Assembly (NCBI GenBank): GCA_046583095.1
Contig: JAYGDB010000039.1
Span: 1-64,000 of the forward strand
DNA length: 64,000 nt
Source of the DNA: JAJDAN01 sp046583095
GTDB taxonomy: Bacteria > Myxococcota_A > UBA9160 > UBA4427
Direction of reading: 5' to 3'
Program-made: the position numbers and the translations under genes
Notes under the pieces: model-generated
Told to the model about the DNA's origin: nothing
Database searches by the model: none
Seen by the model: only the letters and a program-made list of their open reading frames with translations
In this document: one piece after another, positions 25,873-34,600 of the stretch
Layout: each line of letters begins with the position of its first letter
How positions within the stretch are numbered: the first letter of the stretch is position 1

Positions 25873-26891
25873 CGGGATCCCTCCTCACATGCCGCCGCGC
25901 GGATGGCCGGAAGCGACTCGCGGATCTCGTCACGATCCGCGGTAGCGGTTCCGGTCTTGCCGACCACCACCGAGGCGGCTGCGTTCGCGATCACAGTGGC
26001 CTCCCACAGATTGGCTCCCGCCTGGCGCGCGAGACTCAGTGCGGCGATGATCGTATCGCCGGCGCCCTGAACGTCGAAGACCTCCTGGCGCACCGTGGGC
26101 ACGTAGACCCCCGCCTCGCTGCCCTCGAAGATCGTCATGCCCGAGCCGCCCTGGGTGATCGCGACGTCTCCACCTCCCACCAACTTCTGGAGGCGCCGTC
26201 CGATCGCCTCGATCCCGCCCTCGGAGGCCCGTAGACCCGAGAGGGCTTCCGCCTCTGCCAAATTCGGCTTGACGAGCGATGCACCCGGGAAGGGATCGAG
26301 GGTCTGCTTGGGATCGACGTTCACGGCGAGCCCTGCGTCCGCGGCAGTCCGCATCACGGCTCGACCCAGCTCGACAGAAAGGAGCCCCTTGCCGTAGTCC
26401 TCGATGACCACGCCCTCGACCCTACCGACGGCTTGCTTGACTCGTGCCAGGACGCGCTCGCAGTCATCGGGGGCCAGCGGCGCCTGAGTCTCGCGGTCGA
26501 AGCGCGCGATCTGCTGCCTTCGGGCGACCAACCGGGTCTTGTGGGTCGTCGGGCGCCCGGCGACGCACACGGCGCCGTGGGTCTCCACACCGAGGTCTGC
26601 CAGCAACGACACGACCACATCGCCCGTGTTGTCGTCGCCGACCACACAGACGAGTTCGCAGTGCCCACCGAGCGCGATGATGTTGCGGACCACGTTTCCG
26701 GCACCGCCGAGGACCGTCCAGTCGTCGTCGACTCGGATGACGGGGATGGGAGCCTCCGGACTGACGCCCAGGGCGTCCCCGTAGAGATACTCATCCAGAA
26801 GCGCATCACCGACGACGAGCAAGCGAATTCGAGCGAAGGCGCTCAGGAGCTCCTCGATCCGTTCGTCTGTCAGCAGCGCTGCATCGGACAT
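25869..26891 (-). CDS. hldA: D-glycero-beta-D-manno-heptose-7-phosphate kinase (HldA/RfaE1 domain)
   Basis: A 340-residue PfkB-family kinase that phosphorylates heptose 7-phosphate at C1 on the route to ADP-L-glycero-D-manno-heptose for LPS core. Motifs are VVGDALLDEYLYGD, GGAGNVVRNI and the catalytic VQGAGDT near residue 270. The protein ends after the kinase domain, so the nucleotidyltransferase half of bifunctional HldE is absent and a separate hldC must exist elsewhere. It follows the heptosyltransferase genes by 35 bp, consistent with supplying their donor sugar. Confidence 0.92.
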   Translation of the reverse strand: MSDAALLTDERIEELLSAFARIRLLVVGDALLDEYLYGDALGVSPEAPIPVIRVDDDWTVLGGAGNVVRNIIALGGHCELVCVVGDDNTGDVVVSLLADLGVETHGAVCVAGRPTTHKTRLVARRQQIARFDRETQAPLAPDDCERVLARVKQAVGRVEGVVIEDYGKGLLSVELGRAVMRTAADAGLAVNVDPKQTLDPFPGASLVKPNLAEAEALSGLRASEGGIEAIGRRLQKLVGGGDVAITQGGSGMTIFEGSEAGVYVPTVRQEVFDVQGAGDTIIAALSLARQAGANLWEATVIANAAASVVVGKTGTATADRDEIRESLPAIRAAACEEGSR

Positions 26892-26926
26892 CGGTCCTGC
26901 CCTCTCCCCCTCTTGCGTCCGGCCCT

Positions 26927-28003
26927 TCAGGTTCCCGCGTTATCGGCTTCCCGTCGAGGCTTCTGCTGGAGAAGTTCTGCAGAAAGCCAATCGTCGACCG
27001 CTCGGGTCACCCGATCCGGAGTCAGCCGAATCATACAGCGGTGATCGATCGGGCAGTCCCGGGCGTAGCACGGCCTGCAGTCGACATCAGTCTCGACGAC
27101 CCGGACGCGATCCAGGTTCCAATCGGTCTTGGCGAGGCTGGTGGGCCCCAGCATCACCACTGACGGCACCCCGAACGCCACCGCAACGTGGCGGGCGCCG
27201 GCATCGTTGCACACGAGGATGCGCATCCGGCGGATCACTGCCTTGAGAGCCCCCGGATCCAGCTCTCCTGCCAATACCGCAGCCGGACCCGCCATCGCAC
27301 CGGCGACCTGTGCGGCCAGAGGCTCCTCCCCGGGCGCGCCAAGGACCACGACCTGAAGACCTCGAGCGAGCACTTCGTCCCCCACGCGGGCGAACGAATT
27401 CGCGGGCCACTGCTTCGAGGTGCCGTAGGAGGCGCCCGGCGCGAGGGCCACGCAGCCCGCTTCCGGATCGACTCCCTTCGCGGCAAGCGCCGAGTCGGCT
27501 CTCGCCTCCTCGTCCGGCGTCGTGAACAGCTCGAGCTGCGAGCCACGGGCCGGCGCACCGACGGCCTCCATCAGCCCGAGCACGTGACGCTCCCGGGCGA
27601 CGAGCCGGCCAGGCCCGGCATCGGCAGGCATCCGGACGCGTCGATGCAGGAGCCCACCCCGACCGGCTCGCTCGTAACCGACGACCTCCCGCACGCCGGC
27701 TGCACGCATCAGGAGCAGCGAGGACCAGGAGTCGGGGATGCAGATGCCCAGGTCGAAGCGGCCGGCCGCTCGCAATGCCCTGGCCTCTCCCAACATCGCC
27801 AGGGCGCCCGCGTGGTATGAGCGCAGGGGCAGCACAGCGTCGAACCAGGGTGCACCGTCCATCAGGGGCAGCAGGGGTTCCCGCACGTGAAGGGTGATGT
27901 GGGCATCCGGATGCGCAGCGCGCAGGGCGCGAAAGCCCGGGGTCGACATGACGAGATCGCCGAGCCAGTTCGGTGCGCGCACGAGGATCCGCGGGGCGCT
28001 CAC
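26927..28003 (-). CDS. waaF: Family 9 glycosyltransferase, ADP-heptose:LPS heptosyltransferase II-like
   Basis: A 358-residue GT9 enzyme predicted to add a second heptose to the LPS inner core. N-terminal ILVRAPNWLGDLVMSTPGFRAL matches the family's acceptor loop. LAPGASYGTSKQWP, GAPGEEPLA, NDAGARHVAVAFG and LGPTS follow in the usual GT-B order. The start is GTG 28003, overlapping the upstream heptosyltransferase stop by 4 bp (GTGA). The C-terminal region carries a Cys cluster (CRPCYARDCPIDHRCM), common in this family. The assignment as WaaF rather than another heptosyltransferase rests on family resemblance only. Confidence 0.82.
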   Translation of the reverse strand: MSAPRILVRAPNWLGDLVMSTPGFRALRAAHPDAHITLHVREPLLPLMDGAPWFDAVLPLRSYHAGALAMLGEARALRAAGRFDLGICIPDSWSSLLLMRAAGVREVVGYERAGRGGLLHRRVRMPADAGPGRLVARERHVLGLMEAVGAPARGSQLELFTTPDEEARADSALAAKGVDPEAGCVALAPGASYGTSKQWPANSFARVGDEVLARGLQVVVLGAPGEEPLAAQVAGAMAGPAAVLAGELDPGALKAVIRRMRILVCNDAGARHVAVAFGVPSVVMLGPTSLAKTDWNLDRVRVVETDVDCRPCYARDCPIDHRCMIRLTPDRVTRAVDDWLSAELLQQKPRREADNAGT

Positions 28004-29127
28004 ACGCGCTGCCTCTCGAGTTCGGGTGCCGCGAGCAGTTCTCGCGCAGCCGCCACAACGGCGTCGGGAGACAGCACGTTCATGCAGGACACGGCCCGAC
28101 AACCGCGCCGACAGGGACTACAGCCCACGGGCACCCGCACGGAGCGCGACGGTGTGCCGGCCCAGGGGCTGTTCTCGACCGGATCCGTGGGCCCGAGCAC
28201 CTGCACGACCGGCGTACCGGCGAGGGACGCAAGGTGAAGCGGCCCGGAATCGCTGCCCAGGAAGAGCCGGCTCCCCGATGCGAGCGCGGCGAGGTCTGCC
28301 AGATCCGGGGTGGGGGGCGCCAGGCTGGCCGCGCCTTCGCTGGCCACCACCACTGCCTGAGCGATCTCGAACTCCGCGTCGCTCCCGGCCGAGACGCGAC
28401 AGGCGATCCCGTCATCTCTCAGCGCCCGGGCGACGGCCGCCCAGGCCGACACCGGGTACCGCTTGTAGAGAGTCTCCGCGCTGGTTCCCGGATGGATCAA
28501 CGCAACGGGTCGATCTTCGCTCGCCAGGGCCGCCCGCATCCGCGCCCGGCGCGCCGCGTCCGGGGGCCAGCCGGCACCGTCCCCCAGCGCGGCCTTCGGA
28601 GTGGTCGCCGGGCCGATCCCCAGGAAATCGACGAGTGCCGCATTTCGTTCGAAGCGCGAGATTTTCGCGGGCTCGATCCGGGCCCGACGATTCGCGAACG
28701 CCGCCGAGCCCTCGCGCGCGAAGGGCGCCGCGTAGCCGATCCGAACCGGCGCACCCGATACCCACGAGAGCACCCCGCTCTTCAGGATCCCGTGGAAATC
28801 GAGGACGAGCTCGAAGCGCTTCCGCCGAAGGGCCCCGACAAAGCGCAGGCCGTCTCGCACAAGCGCAACAAACCGACGCTCCCGCCAATGCGTCTCGAGT
28901 TCTTCACGCGGAAATACGATCACCTCGTCGAGGCCGGGCTGTCCGCGCAGCGCGCTCTCTGCCCTGGGCTCGACCAGCCATGCCACGTGGGCGTCTGGAT
29001 AGCGGGCACGCAATTCCGCGAAGGCGGGAAGCGTCCGCACGACGTCGCCCATGGCGCCGAGACGGATCACCAGGATTCGTTCAGCGGGAGGAGGCTCAGA
29101 AAGGGGGTTGATACAGGCGGCTTGCAA
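28000..29127 (-). CDS. Family 9 glycosyltransferase, heptosyltransferase I-like
   Basis: A 375-residue GT9 enzyme that probably transfers the first heptose to Kdo of the LPS inner core. Motifs are ILVIRLGAMGDVVRTLPAF, the IHPGTSAETLYKRYP donor-site region, GSDSGPLHLASLAGTPVV and a C-terminal CSPCRRGCRAVSCM cysteine cluster. The start is TTG 29127 with GAGG 8 bases before it; the long open frame upstream to 29454 overlaps the divergent kinase gene and looks non-coding. It overlaps the next heptosyltransferase by 4 bp. Its 5' region is shared with the divergent kinase gene. Confidence 0.82.
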   Translation of the reverse strand: MQAACINPLSEPPPAERILVIRLGAMGDVVRTLPAFAELRARYPDAHVAWLVEPRAESALRGQPGLDEVIVFPREELETHWRERRFVALVRDGLRFVGALRRKRFELVLDFHGILKSGVLSWVSGAPVRIGYAAPFAREGSAAFANRRARIEPAKISRFERNAALVDFLGIGPATTPKAALGDGAGWPPDAARRARMRAALASEDRPVALIHPGTSAETLYKRYPVSAWAAVARALRDDGIACRVSAGSDAEFEIAQAVVVASEGAASLAPPTPDLADLAALASGSRLFLGSDSGPLHLASLAGTPVVQVLGPTDPVENSPWAGTPSRSVRVPVGCSPCRRGCRAVSCMNVLSPDAVVAAARELLAAPELERQRV

Positions 29128-29174
29128 GCAGCGAGCCTCGCCGGGTCCGGAGGAGACGGATACGATACCCCGCC

Positions 29175-29297
29175 ATGCGTGCCCCGCGCACCCTCGCCTC
29201 CCGACGCCTAGCGCGTCGACTCCAGGCGCAACTCGCCGTCGCGGCGCCGCGCTCGATCCGGCACGTCCGCAATCCACAGCTCGGAGGCCCGGAGTGA
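29175..29297 (+). CDS. Possible 40-residue leader ORF, translationally coupled to the kinase gene
   Basis: An ATG-initiated frame of 40 codons, very rich in Arg and Ala, ends in TGA that overlaps the GTG start of the kinase gene by 4 bp (GTGA). The only purine-rich ribosome-like sequence (GGAGGAG) lies about 20 bases upstream, too far for normal use. The overlap is the only support. It may be a coupling leader, a remnant, or chance. Confidence 0.25.
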   Translation: MRAPRTLASRRLARRLQAQLAVAAPRSIRHVRNPQLGGPE

Positions 29298-30058
29298 GCG
29301 CGACTCGGCTGATCATCGCGGATGGCTTCCGAGACGAAGTCGAAGCGCTGTGCCTCGACGCGCCGGACGGCCTCGAGCGCTGGCGCGCCACTGGAACGCC
29401 CGTCGAAGGTGGACGCGGACAATGCGTTCGCGTCGAACTGCCGCAGTCCCGCACGCCGGTGCACCTGCGTCCGCTTCAGCACGGTGGATGGCTGCGGGCA
29501 ATCACCGGGAGGCGTTTCCTCGGAACCGCCCGGCCAGCCGCCGAGTTGGAGACGACCCGAAAGCTGCGCGCCGCAGGTGCTCCCGTTCCGGATCCGGTCC
29601 TCGTCGTCGCCCGGCGGCGCGGCGCCTTCTGGCACATCGACGTCGGGACGCGCTTCGTCGAGCCGAGCACATCGCTCGAGAGGCTTCTGGCGGACGCCGA
29701 CACCTCCCGCGCCGTCGAAGCCGCTCGCGCGGCGGGCCACGCCGTTCGCAGCTTTCACGACGCCGGCGGGAGCCACAGGGACCTGCACACGGGCAATCTG
29801 GTCGTCGGAGCGGCCGGGGTCACCGTGGTGGACCTCGACGGTGCGCGCTGTCTCGAGACGGTCCCCGTCGCACGTCGGATGCAGGAGCTGATGCGCTTCG
29901 AGCGCTCGCTGCGCAAGCGCCACGCTAGCCAAGCGAATCTGGAGAACATCCGAACCGCGTTTCTCGAGGGCTACACGCGCGGCGACGCGAAGCTCCACGA
30001 TCCAGTCGCTAGCGATCAACTCCGAAGCGCCTTGGAGTTGATCACCGGGTCTAGCTGA
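29294..30058 (+). CDS. LPS core kinase, KdkA/WaaP-like (3-deoxy-D-manno-octulosonic acid kinase family)
   Basis: A 254-residue protein-kinase-like enzyme that probably phosphorylates Kdo or heptose in the LPS inner core. The kinase catalytic loop reads SHRDLHTGNLVV (near residue 158) and the metal-binding strand VVDLDGAR follows, as in KdkA, WaaP and InaA. The start is GTG 29294, with GGAGG 6 bases upstream. It stands alone on the forward strand between leftward core genes, convergent with lpxK. Kdo kinase (KdkA) is the better guess given the size and lipid A context; heptose kinase is not excluded. Confidence 0.85.
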   Translation: MSATRLIIADGFRDEVEALCLDAPDGLERWRATGTPVEGGRGQCVRVELPQSRTPVHLRPLQHGGWLRAITGRRFLGTARPAAELETTRKLRAAGAPVPDPVLVVARRRGAFWHIDVGTRFVEPSTSLERLLADADTSRAVEAARAAGHAVRSFHDAGGSHRDLHTGNLVVGAAGVTVVDLDGARCLETVPVARRMQELMRFERSLRKRHASQANLENIRTAFLEGYTRGDAKLHDPVASDQLRSALELITGSS

Positions 30059-30066
30059 ACGGCTGG

Positions 30067-30081
30067 CGGGAGAAGCTCCCG
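30067..30081. terminator. Hairpin between convergent kinase and lpxK genes
   Basis: CGGGAG-AAG-CTCCCG is a perfect 6-bp stem with a 3-base loop in the 50-bp convergent gap. There is no T-run on either side, so it is a weak candidate for a bidirectional terminator. Confidence 0.35.
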
Positions 30082-30108
30082 AAGACGCGACGCTCGCGGC
30101 GCTTGGAG

Positions 30109-31170
30109 CTAGCGCAGCTGCGCCTCCAGCCAGTCGAGGAAGCTGTCTTCCGAGGCGACGGCGAGATCGATCGTGAGGACTCGTAAATCGATCCCGCGGG
30201 CCCAGCGCGGCAGGATCTTCACGGCGTCCTTCTCGGTCGTCACCCACATGTCCGCCTCGCGCCTCAGGTTTCGCAGATCCCGTGCCCGGTATCGGTGATG
30301 ATCCCGGAAGCTGCGCTCCGCGATGACGGTCGCCCCCTTCTCCTCGAGGGTGCGGCGGAAGGCCGAGGGCTGGCCGAGGGCGGCCAGCATCCCGACACGC
30401 GCGCCCGCCAGGGCCGTCGCCGGTTCGCCCTCTCTCGCGGGGGCGCCGATCCGACAGAGCCGCGCAGCTCGGCGCCGTGCCTGGAAGACGCGCGGGTGTA
30501 CGGCGTGCTGCTCGAGCAAAGCAGCATCCGCTTCGGACAGCGGACCATCGAGAATCCCAACCGCGTGAGCTCGCGCAAGAGCCGAAACCGGCTCTCGGAG
30601 AGGGCCCCGGGGCAGGATGCGGCGGTTCCCGAAGCCGAAACCCCCATCGAGGGTGACGATGTCGACGTCTCGCGAGAGCCGATGATGCTGGAAGCCGTCG
30701 TCGAGGACGAGCACGTCGGCGGCGAAGGAGGAAATGGCACGCAGCCCGACCACTCCGCGGTCCCGACCGACGAGGACGGGGACATCCGCTGCATGGGCGA
30801 CGAGCACCAGGGCTTCGTCGCCCACGCCGGACACGTCGCCGCGCACCCGACGTCCGTCCGACAGGGTGTGGACCGCGTCGCCTCCAGTTCTGCCGTAGCC
30901 ACGCGTGGCAATCACGACGCGATGACCTCGCGCCCGCAGACGGCCCGCCACCCAGGCGGTCACAGGCGTCTTGCCCGATCCGCCGGCAAGCAGGCTGCCG
31001 ACCGACACGACACTGCAGGGAAGCCGCCGGGGCGTCGTCCAGCCCCCCGAGTAGACGGCCCGATGCAGACGCGCAGCGAGCGAGTAGCCACCCGACGCGA
31101 GCCCCAGTGGAAGCAGCAACGCCTTCTGAAGTGCGCTTTCGTCCCTCTCTGCGAGCCACGGAGCCGGCAC
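30109..31170 (-). CDS. lpxK: Tetraacyldisaccharide 4'-kinase
   Basis: Phosphorylates the 4' position of the lipid A disaccharide at the inner membrane. The 353-residue protein has the P-loop GGSGKTPVTAWVA near residue 63, ATRGYGR, GDEALVLVAH and LDDGFQHHRLSRDVDIV, all LpxK hallmarks. Starts at GTG 31170, 3 bp after the waaA stop. It is the last gene of the lpxA-lpxI-Gfo-lpxB-waaA-lpxK run. Confidence 0.95.
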   Translation of the reverse strand: MPAPWLAERDESALQKALLLPLGLASGGYSLAARLHRAVYSGGWTTPRRLPCSVVSVGSLLAGGSGKTPVTAWVAGRLRARGHRVVIATRGYGRTGGDAVHTLSDGRRVRGDVSGVGDEALVLVAHAADVPVLVGRDRGVVGLRAISSFAADVLVLDDGFQHHRLSRDVDIVTLDGGFGFGNRRILPRGPLREPVSALARAHAVGILDGPLSEADAALLEQHAVHPRVFQARRRAARLCRIGAPAREGEPATALAGARVGMLAALGQPSAFRRTLEEKGATVIAERSFRDHHRYRARDLRNLRREADMWVTTEKDAVKILPRWARGIDLRVLTIDLAVASEDSFLDWLEAQLR

Positions 31171-31173
31171 GCG

Positions 31174-32430
31174 TCAACCCCCACGCGGTCCGAGCACATC
31201 GTCGATCAGCAGCGCCGTCCGTCGCGCGGTTCCGCGGTGAGCGGTGAGGGCCTGCTGTCCGCTTGCGACGCGCTTGCGACGCGCTTCCGGGTCCCGCAGC
31301 GCTTCGACGATCGCCGCCGACAACTCCTCGGCGGTGTTCACACGGATCCCCGCTCCGCTGCTCTCTGCGATCTCGGCGTGCACCCGCACGTTGTGGATGT
31401 GGGGTCCGAACACGACAGGGCACCCCGCAACGATCGGCTCGATGAGATTGTGGCCTCCAACGGGCGACAAGCTACCCCCCACGAAAGCCGCGGAAGCCGC
31501 CGCGTAGACGGCGGACAGCTCACCCAGGGTATCGAGCACCAGGATCTCACCGCTCTCGAGGGGCGGGCCCTCAAGGCCGCTCCGGAGGCGAACCCGACGC
31601 CCCGAAGCGCCCAGCTGACGCTGTAGCTGACGGGCTCGCTGCGGATGTCGAGGTGCGACAACCAGAGCCGCCCGAAGCCCAGCTCGCTCGCACTCGATCA
31701 GGGCCCGGTGGGCCAGCTCCTCTTCGCCTGGATGCGTGCTGCCGGCGACGACCACCGGGACCTCGGACAAGGCACGCACGAGATCCATCGGCAGGGTGGC
31801 GACGCGCTCCGGCGGCTCCAGCTTGAGATCGCCGGTGACACGGACCCGGTCCTCCGGGACGCCCAGTTCGACGAAGCGCGCCGCATCGAGATCGCTGCGC
31901 GCACCGACGGCGTCCAGTCGCTGAAGCGTCGCCCGGAACAGCCCGCGGAGACGCCAATAGCGGGGAAAGGATCGATCCGACAGGCGGCCGGAGACGACGA
32001 CGACCCGAGTCCCGCGCCGCTTCGCGGCGGCGATCCAGGACGGCCACAGCTCCGTCTCGACGAGTGCAAGCAGCTTTGGCTCGACCCGCGAGAGGGCCGT
32101 CGCCACGCACCAGGGGTGATCGAGGGGAGCGATTGCGCAGGGCAGCTCGGGCATTGCCGAGCGCATCGCTTGGCGTCCGGTGGGGGTGGACGCGGAAGCG
32201 AACACGGTGCGGCCATCCGCATGCAGCGAGTCGACGAGCCGCAGGGCGGCGAGCGCCTCGCCGACGCTCGAAGCGTGCACCCAGACACGTCCCGGACCCG
32301 GGGGTCGGATCATCCCGAGTCGCTGCCGCAGCCCCACCCGGAGATCCTGCCTCAGGGCCATCGCCCCCAGCAGCAGCGGCGCGGCAGTCACCGCCGAGAT
32401 GGCAGCCAGACTATGCGCGAGCGGCCGCAA
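31174..32430 (-). CDS. waaA: 3-deoxy-D-manno-octulosonic-acid transferase (Kdo transferase)
   Basis: Adds Kdo to lipid IVA. The GT-B enzyme has an N-terminal hydrophobic anchor, WVHASSVGEALAA, FASASTPTGRQ, VETELWPSW, VAGSTHPGEEE and GGSLSPVGGHNLIEP in family order. The start is placed at TTG 32430, 4 bases after AGGAG, giving about 418 residues with a normal KdtA N-terminus and a 20-bp overlap with lpxB. A GTG at 32469 would extend it by 13 charged residues. The number of Kdo residues added cannot be deduced. Confidence 0.93.
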   Translation of the reverse strand: MRPLAHSLAAISAVTAAPLLLGAMALRQDLRVGLRQRLGMIRPPGPGRVWVHASSVGEALAALRLVDSLHADGRTVFASASTPTGRQAMRSAMPELPCAIAPLDHPWCVATALSRVEPKLLALVETELWPSWIAAAKRRGTRVVVVSGRLSDRSFPRYWRLRGLFRATLQRLDAVGARSDLDAARFVELGVPEDRVRVTGDLKLEPPERVATLPMDLVRALSEVPVVVAGSTHPGEEELAHRALIECERAGLRAALVVAPRHPQRARQLQRQLGASGRRVRLRSGLEGPPLESGEILVLDTLGELSAVYAAASAAFVGGSLSPVGGHNLIEPIVAGCPVVFGPHIHNVRVHAEIAESSGAGIRVNTAEELSAAIVEALRDPEARRKRVASGQQALTAHRGTARRTALLIDDVLGPRGG

Positions 32431-33571
32431 GCATCTCCTCGGCGATTCGGCACGCTCGGTCGGCGGCACCTCCCGACCCGAGCGCCTTCCGCACGTCGGC
32501 GAGACGCGCGAGTTGGAGTTCCCGGGCCGGACCGCTCAGCAGCGAGCCGAGTGCGTCGGCGAGACGGGACGGGACGGCATCATCCTGCAGAAATTCGGGC
32601 ACGATCGCCTCCTCGGCGATCAGGTTCGGCATCGCGAGTGACGGCACGCGAATCGCGCGCCTCACGAACCAGGCGGTGAGCGCTTTCGCCCGTCCCATCA
32701 CCACCATGGGACGCGCCAGCAGCGCACACTCCATCGTGACAGTGCCCGGCTTGGCGAGCACCACGTCGGCGGCGACGATCGCCTCTCGGCTGCGTCCGCA
32801 GAGCAACGTGATCGAAAGCCCGGAGTCGCGCGCACGATCGCAGGCCGATCGGATCTCCACGCCATCGCCCAGGGACGGAGCCACCGCCAGCAGGAAGCGC
32901 ACCCCGGGCCTCTCGGCATCGAGCAGGTGCGCGGTCTCGAGCTGAACTCCCAGATGCGCGGAGATCTCGTTCCGACGGCTGCCGGGCATCAGGGTCACGA
33001 CGGGGCCGGCTGGATCAATCCCGCAGGCACGGCGAGCGGCCTCCGGGTCGAGGGAGGCCAGGGGTGCCAGGGAATCCACCAGCGGATGCCCAACGAAGTC
33101 GACCGCCAGCTGCGTGTCCCGGTAGACCTCCTGCTCGAAGGGAAAGATCACCGCGAGTCGATCGACCCGCTCGGCAAGCTTGCGGATGCGACCGCTTCGC
33201 CAAGCCCACACCTGGGGTGCGACGTAATAGAGGATCTTCGCGCGTGAGCTACGCCGCACGCGTCGCGCAAAGGGGAGATTGAAGCCGCCCGAGTCGATCA
33301 GCACGACGAGGTCCGGGCGCCGGGCCGCAAGCGCTGCGCCCATTCGTCGCCACACCCGAGCCACGGCCGGGAGGCTGCCGGCCAACTCGACCAGGCCGCC
33401 GACCGCCAGGTCGCGTTGGTGGGCGAGCAACTCGACGCCGGCATCACGCATGGCGTCGCCACCGAGACCCGCGATGCAGCAGTCCGGGTGGCGCTCCCGA
33501 AACCTGCGAGCGAATTCCGCGCCGTGAAGGTCGCCGGACGCGTCTCCGGCGGACACGAGCAGCGTCGCCAC
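32411..33571 (-). CDS. lpxB: Lipid-A-disaccharide synthase
   Basis: Condenses lipid X with UDP-2,3-diacylglucosamine to form the lipid A disaccharide. The 386-residue GT19 protein begins LLVSAGDASGDLHGAEF, followed by LIDSGGFNLPFARRVR, YYVAPQVWAWRSGRI, FPFEQEVY, the VTLMPGSRRNEISAHL donor motif and KPGTVTMECAL. GTG start, 3 bp after the Gfo/Idh/MocA gene. Length is normal. Confidence 0.96.
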   Translation of the reverse strand: MATLLVSAGDASGDLHGAEFARRFRERHPDCCIAGLGGDAMRDAGVELLAHQRDLAVGGLVELAGSLPAVARVWRRMGAALAARRPDLVVLIDSGGFNLPFARRVRRSSRAKILYYVAPQVWAWRSGRIRKLAERVDRLAVIFPFEQEVYRDTQLAVDFVGHPLVDSLAPLASLDPEAARRACGIDPAGPVVTLMPGSRRNEISAHLGVQLETAHLLDAERPGVRFLLAVAPSLGDGVEIRSACDRARDSGLSITLLCGRSREAIVAADVVLAKPGTVTMECALLARPMVVMGRAKALTAWFVRRAIRVPSLAMPNLIAEEAIVPEFLQDDAVPSRLADALGSLLSGPARELQLARLADVRKALGSGGAADRACRIAEEMLAAARA

Positions 33572-33574
33572 GGC

Positions 33575-34600
33575 TCAGGACTCTCGTCTGGCTGAAGGCT
33601 CCCTCTTCCTGGGAGTCACCATGACCTGGGGCGACATCGCGTCGATGACCCGAACGGCCGTCCGAAGGGCATCGAGGCCCCCGAGGCCGTCCACCATCGG
33701 CCGCTCGCGGTTGCGAACCGCACGAATGAACGCGCGCAGCTGCGAGAGGAGCGCATCGACACGCTCCACCTTGAGCTCTTCCACCTCGATCTTGGGCGGC
33801 TCGCCGTCGAGTTGAACACGTCGGAAAACGGTCGCCGATTGGGCCAGGAAGTCGATCGACACGCAGCCGTCTCGCTGGAAGAAGCGGAGCTTGCGCTGAG
33901 CCGTGTCCGAGACCCGACTGGCGGTGAGGTTCGCGATGCAGCCGCTGGGGTACACGAGCCGCGCGTTCGCGATGTCGAGATTCGGGCTGAGCACGGGGAG
34001 CCCCACCGCGTCGATCCGCTCGGGTTCCTCGCCCAGGATCTGCTGCAGGATATCGAGGTCGTGAATCATGAGATCCCGCACGATGTCGGTGTCGGTGGCC
34101 CGATCCGAGAAGGGGCCCATGCGCTGAGCTTCGACGAAGCGCGGGTTGTCGATCCGGTCGCGGATACACTCGAGCGCGGAGTTGAACCACTCCAGGTGGC
34201 CGACCTGCAGGACCCGTCCCCCCGCCTCGGCAAGGGCCAGCAGCTTGCCGGCTTCGGCGAGGTTCGCCGCAATGGGCTTCTCGACCAGGACGTCGAGCCC
34301 CGCTTCGAGGGCTTCGCTGACCACCAAGTAGTGACTCTCGGTCGGGACGGCGACGATCAGGGCATCGACACGGGGCGTACCGAAGACCGGGTCCGGATCT
34401 TCCTCGGACCACAGGGCGCGAAGGTCCGTGTGCGCCGTGCTGCCGACCTTCGAAGCCAGCTGCTCGGCCCGGGCGCGGTTCAGGTCCACGATCCCGCCGA
34501 CCTGGACCTGCTCCCCTTCGTCTCGCAGGGCGGCGATCTTCTCGGCGTGCAGCCGTCCCATGTGACCGGCGCCGACCACTCCGATCCGGAGCTGTCTCAA
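33575..34600 (-). CDS. Gfo/Idh/MocA-family oxidoreductase in the lipid A operon
   Basis: A 341-residue NAD(P)-dependent sugar oxidoreductase. The Rossmann motif VVGAGHMGRLHAEK is at residues 8-21, and the family signature EKPIAANLAEA near residue 107. The C-terminal alpha/beta domain contains DLMIHDLDI, the usual catalytic histidine region. It overlaps lpxI by 4 bp (TTGA, TTG start) and precedes lpxB by 3 bp, so it is made with the lipid A enzymes. GnnA, which oxidises UDP-GlcNAc to make 2,3-diamino lipid A, belongs to this family, but no GnnB aminotransferase is next to it, so this remains a hypothesis. Confidence 0.85.
   Translation of the reverse strand: MRQLRIGVVGAGHMGRLHAEKIAALRDEGEQVQVGGIVDLNRARAEQLASKVGSTAHTDLRALWSEEDPDPVFGTPRVDALIVAVPTESHYLVVSEALEAGLDVLVEKPIAANLAEAGKLLALAEAGGRVLQVGHLEWFNSALECIRDRIDNPRFVEAQRMGPFSDRATDTDIVRDLMIHDLDILQQILGEEPERIDAVGLPVLSPNLDIANARLVYPSGCIANLTASRVSDTAQRKLRFFQRDGCVSIDFLAQSATVFRRVQLDGEPPKIEVEELKVERVDALLSQLRAFIRAVRNRERPMVDGLGGLDALRTAVRVIDAMSPQVMVTPRKREPSARRES

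Noticed and set aside
31260..31288. Tandem 11-bp repeat (CGCTTGCGACG, about 2.5 copies)
   Set aside because: It lies inside the waaA C-terminal coding sequence (RKRVASG) and keeps the frame; too short to be a meaningful repeat.
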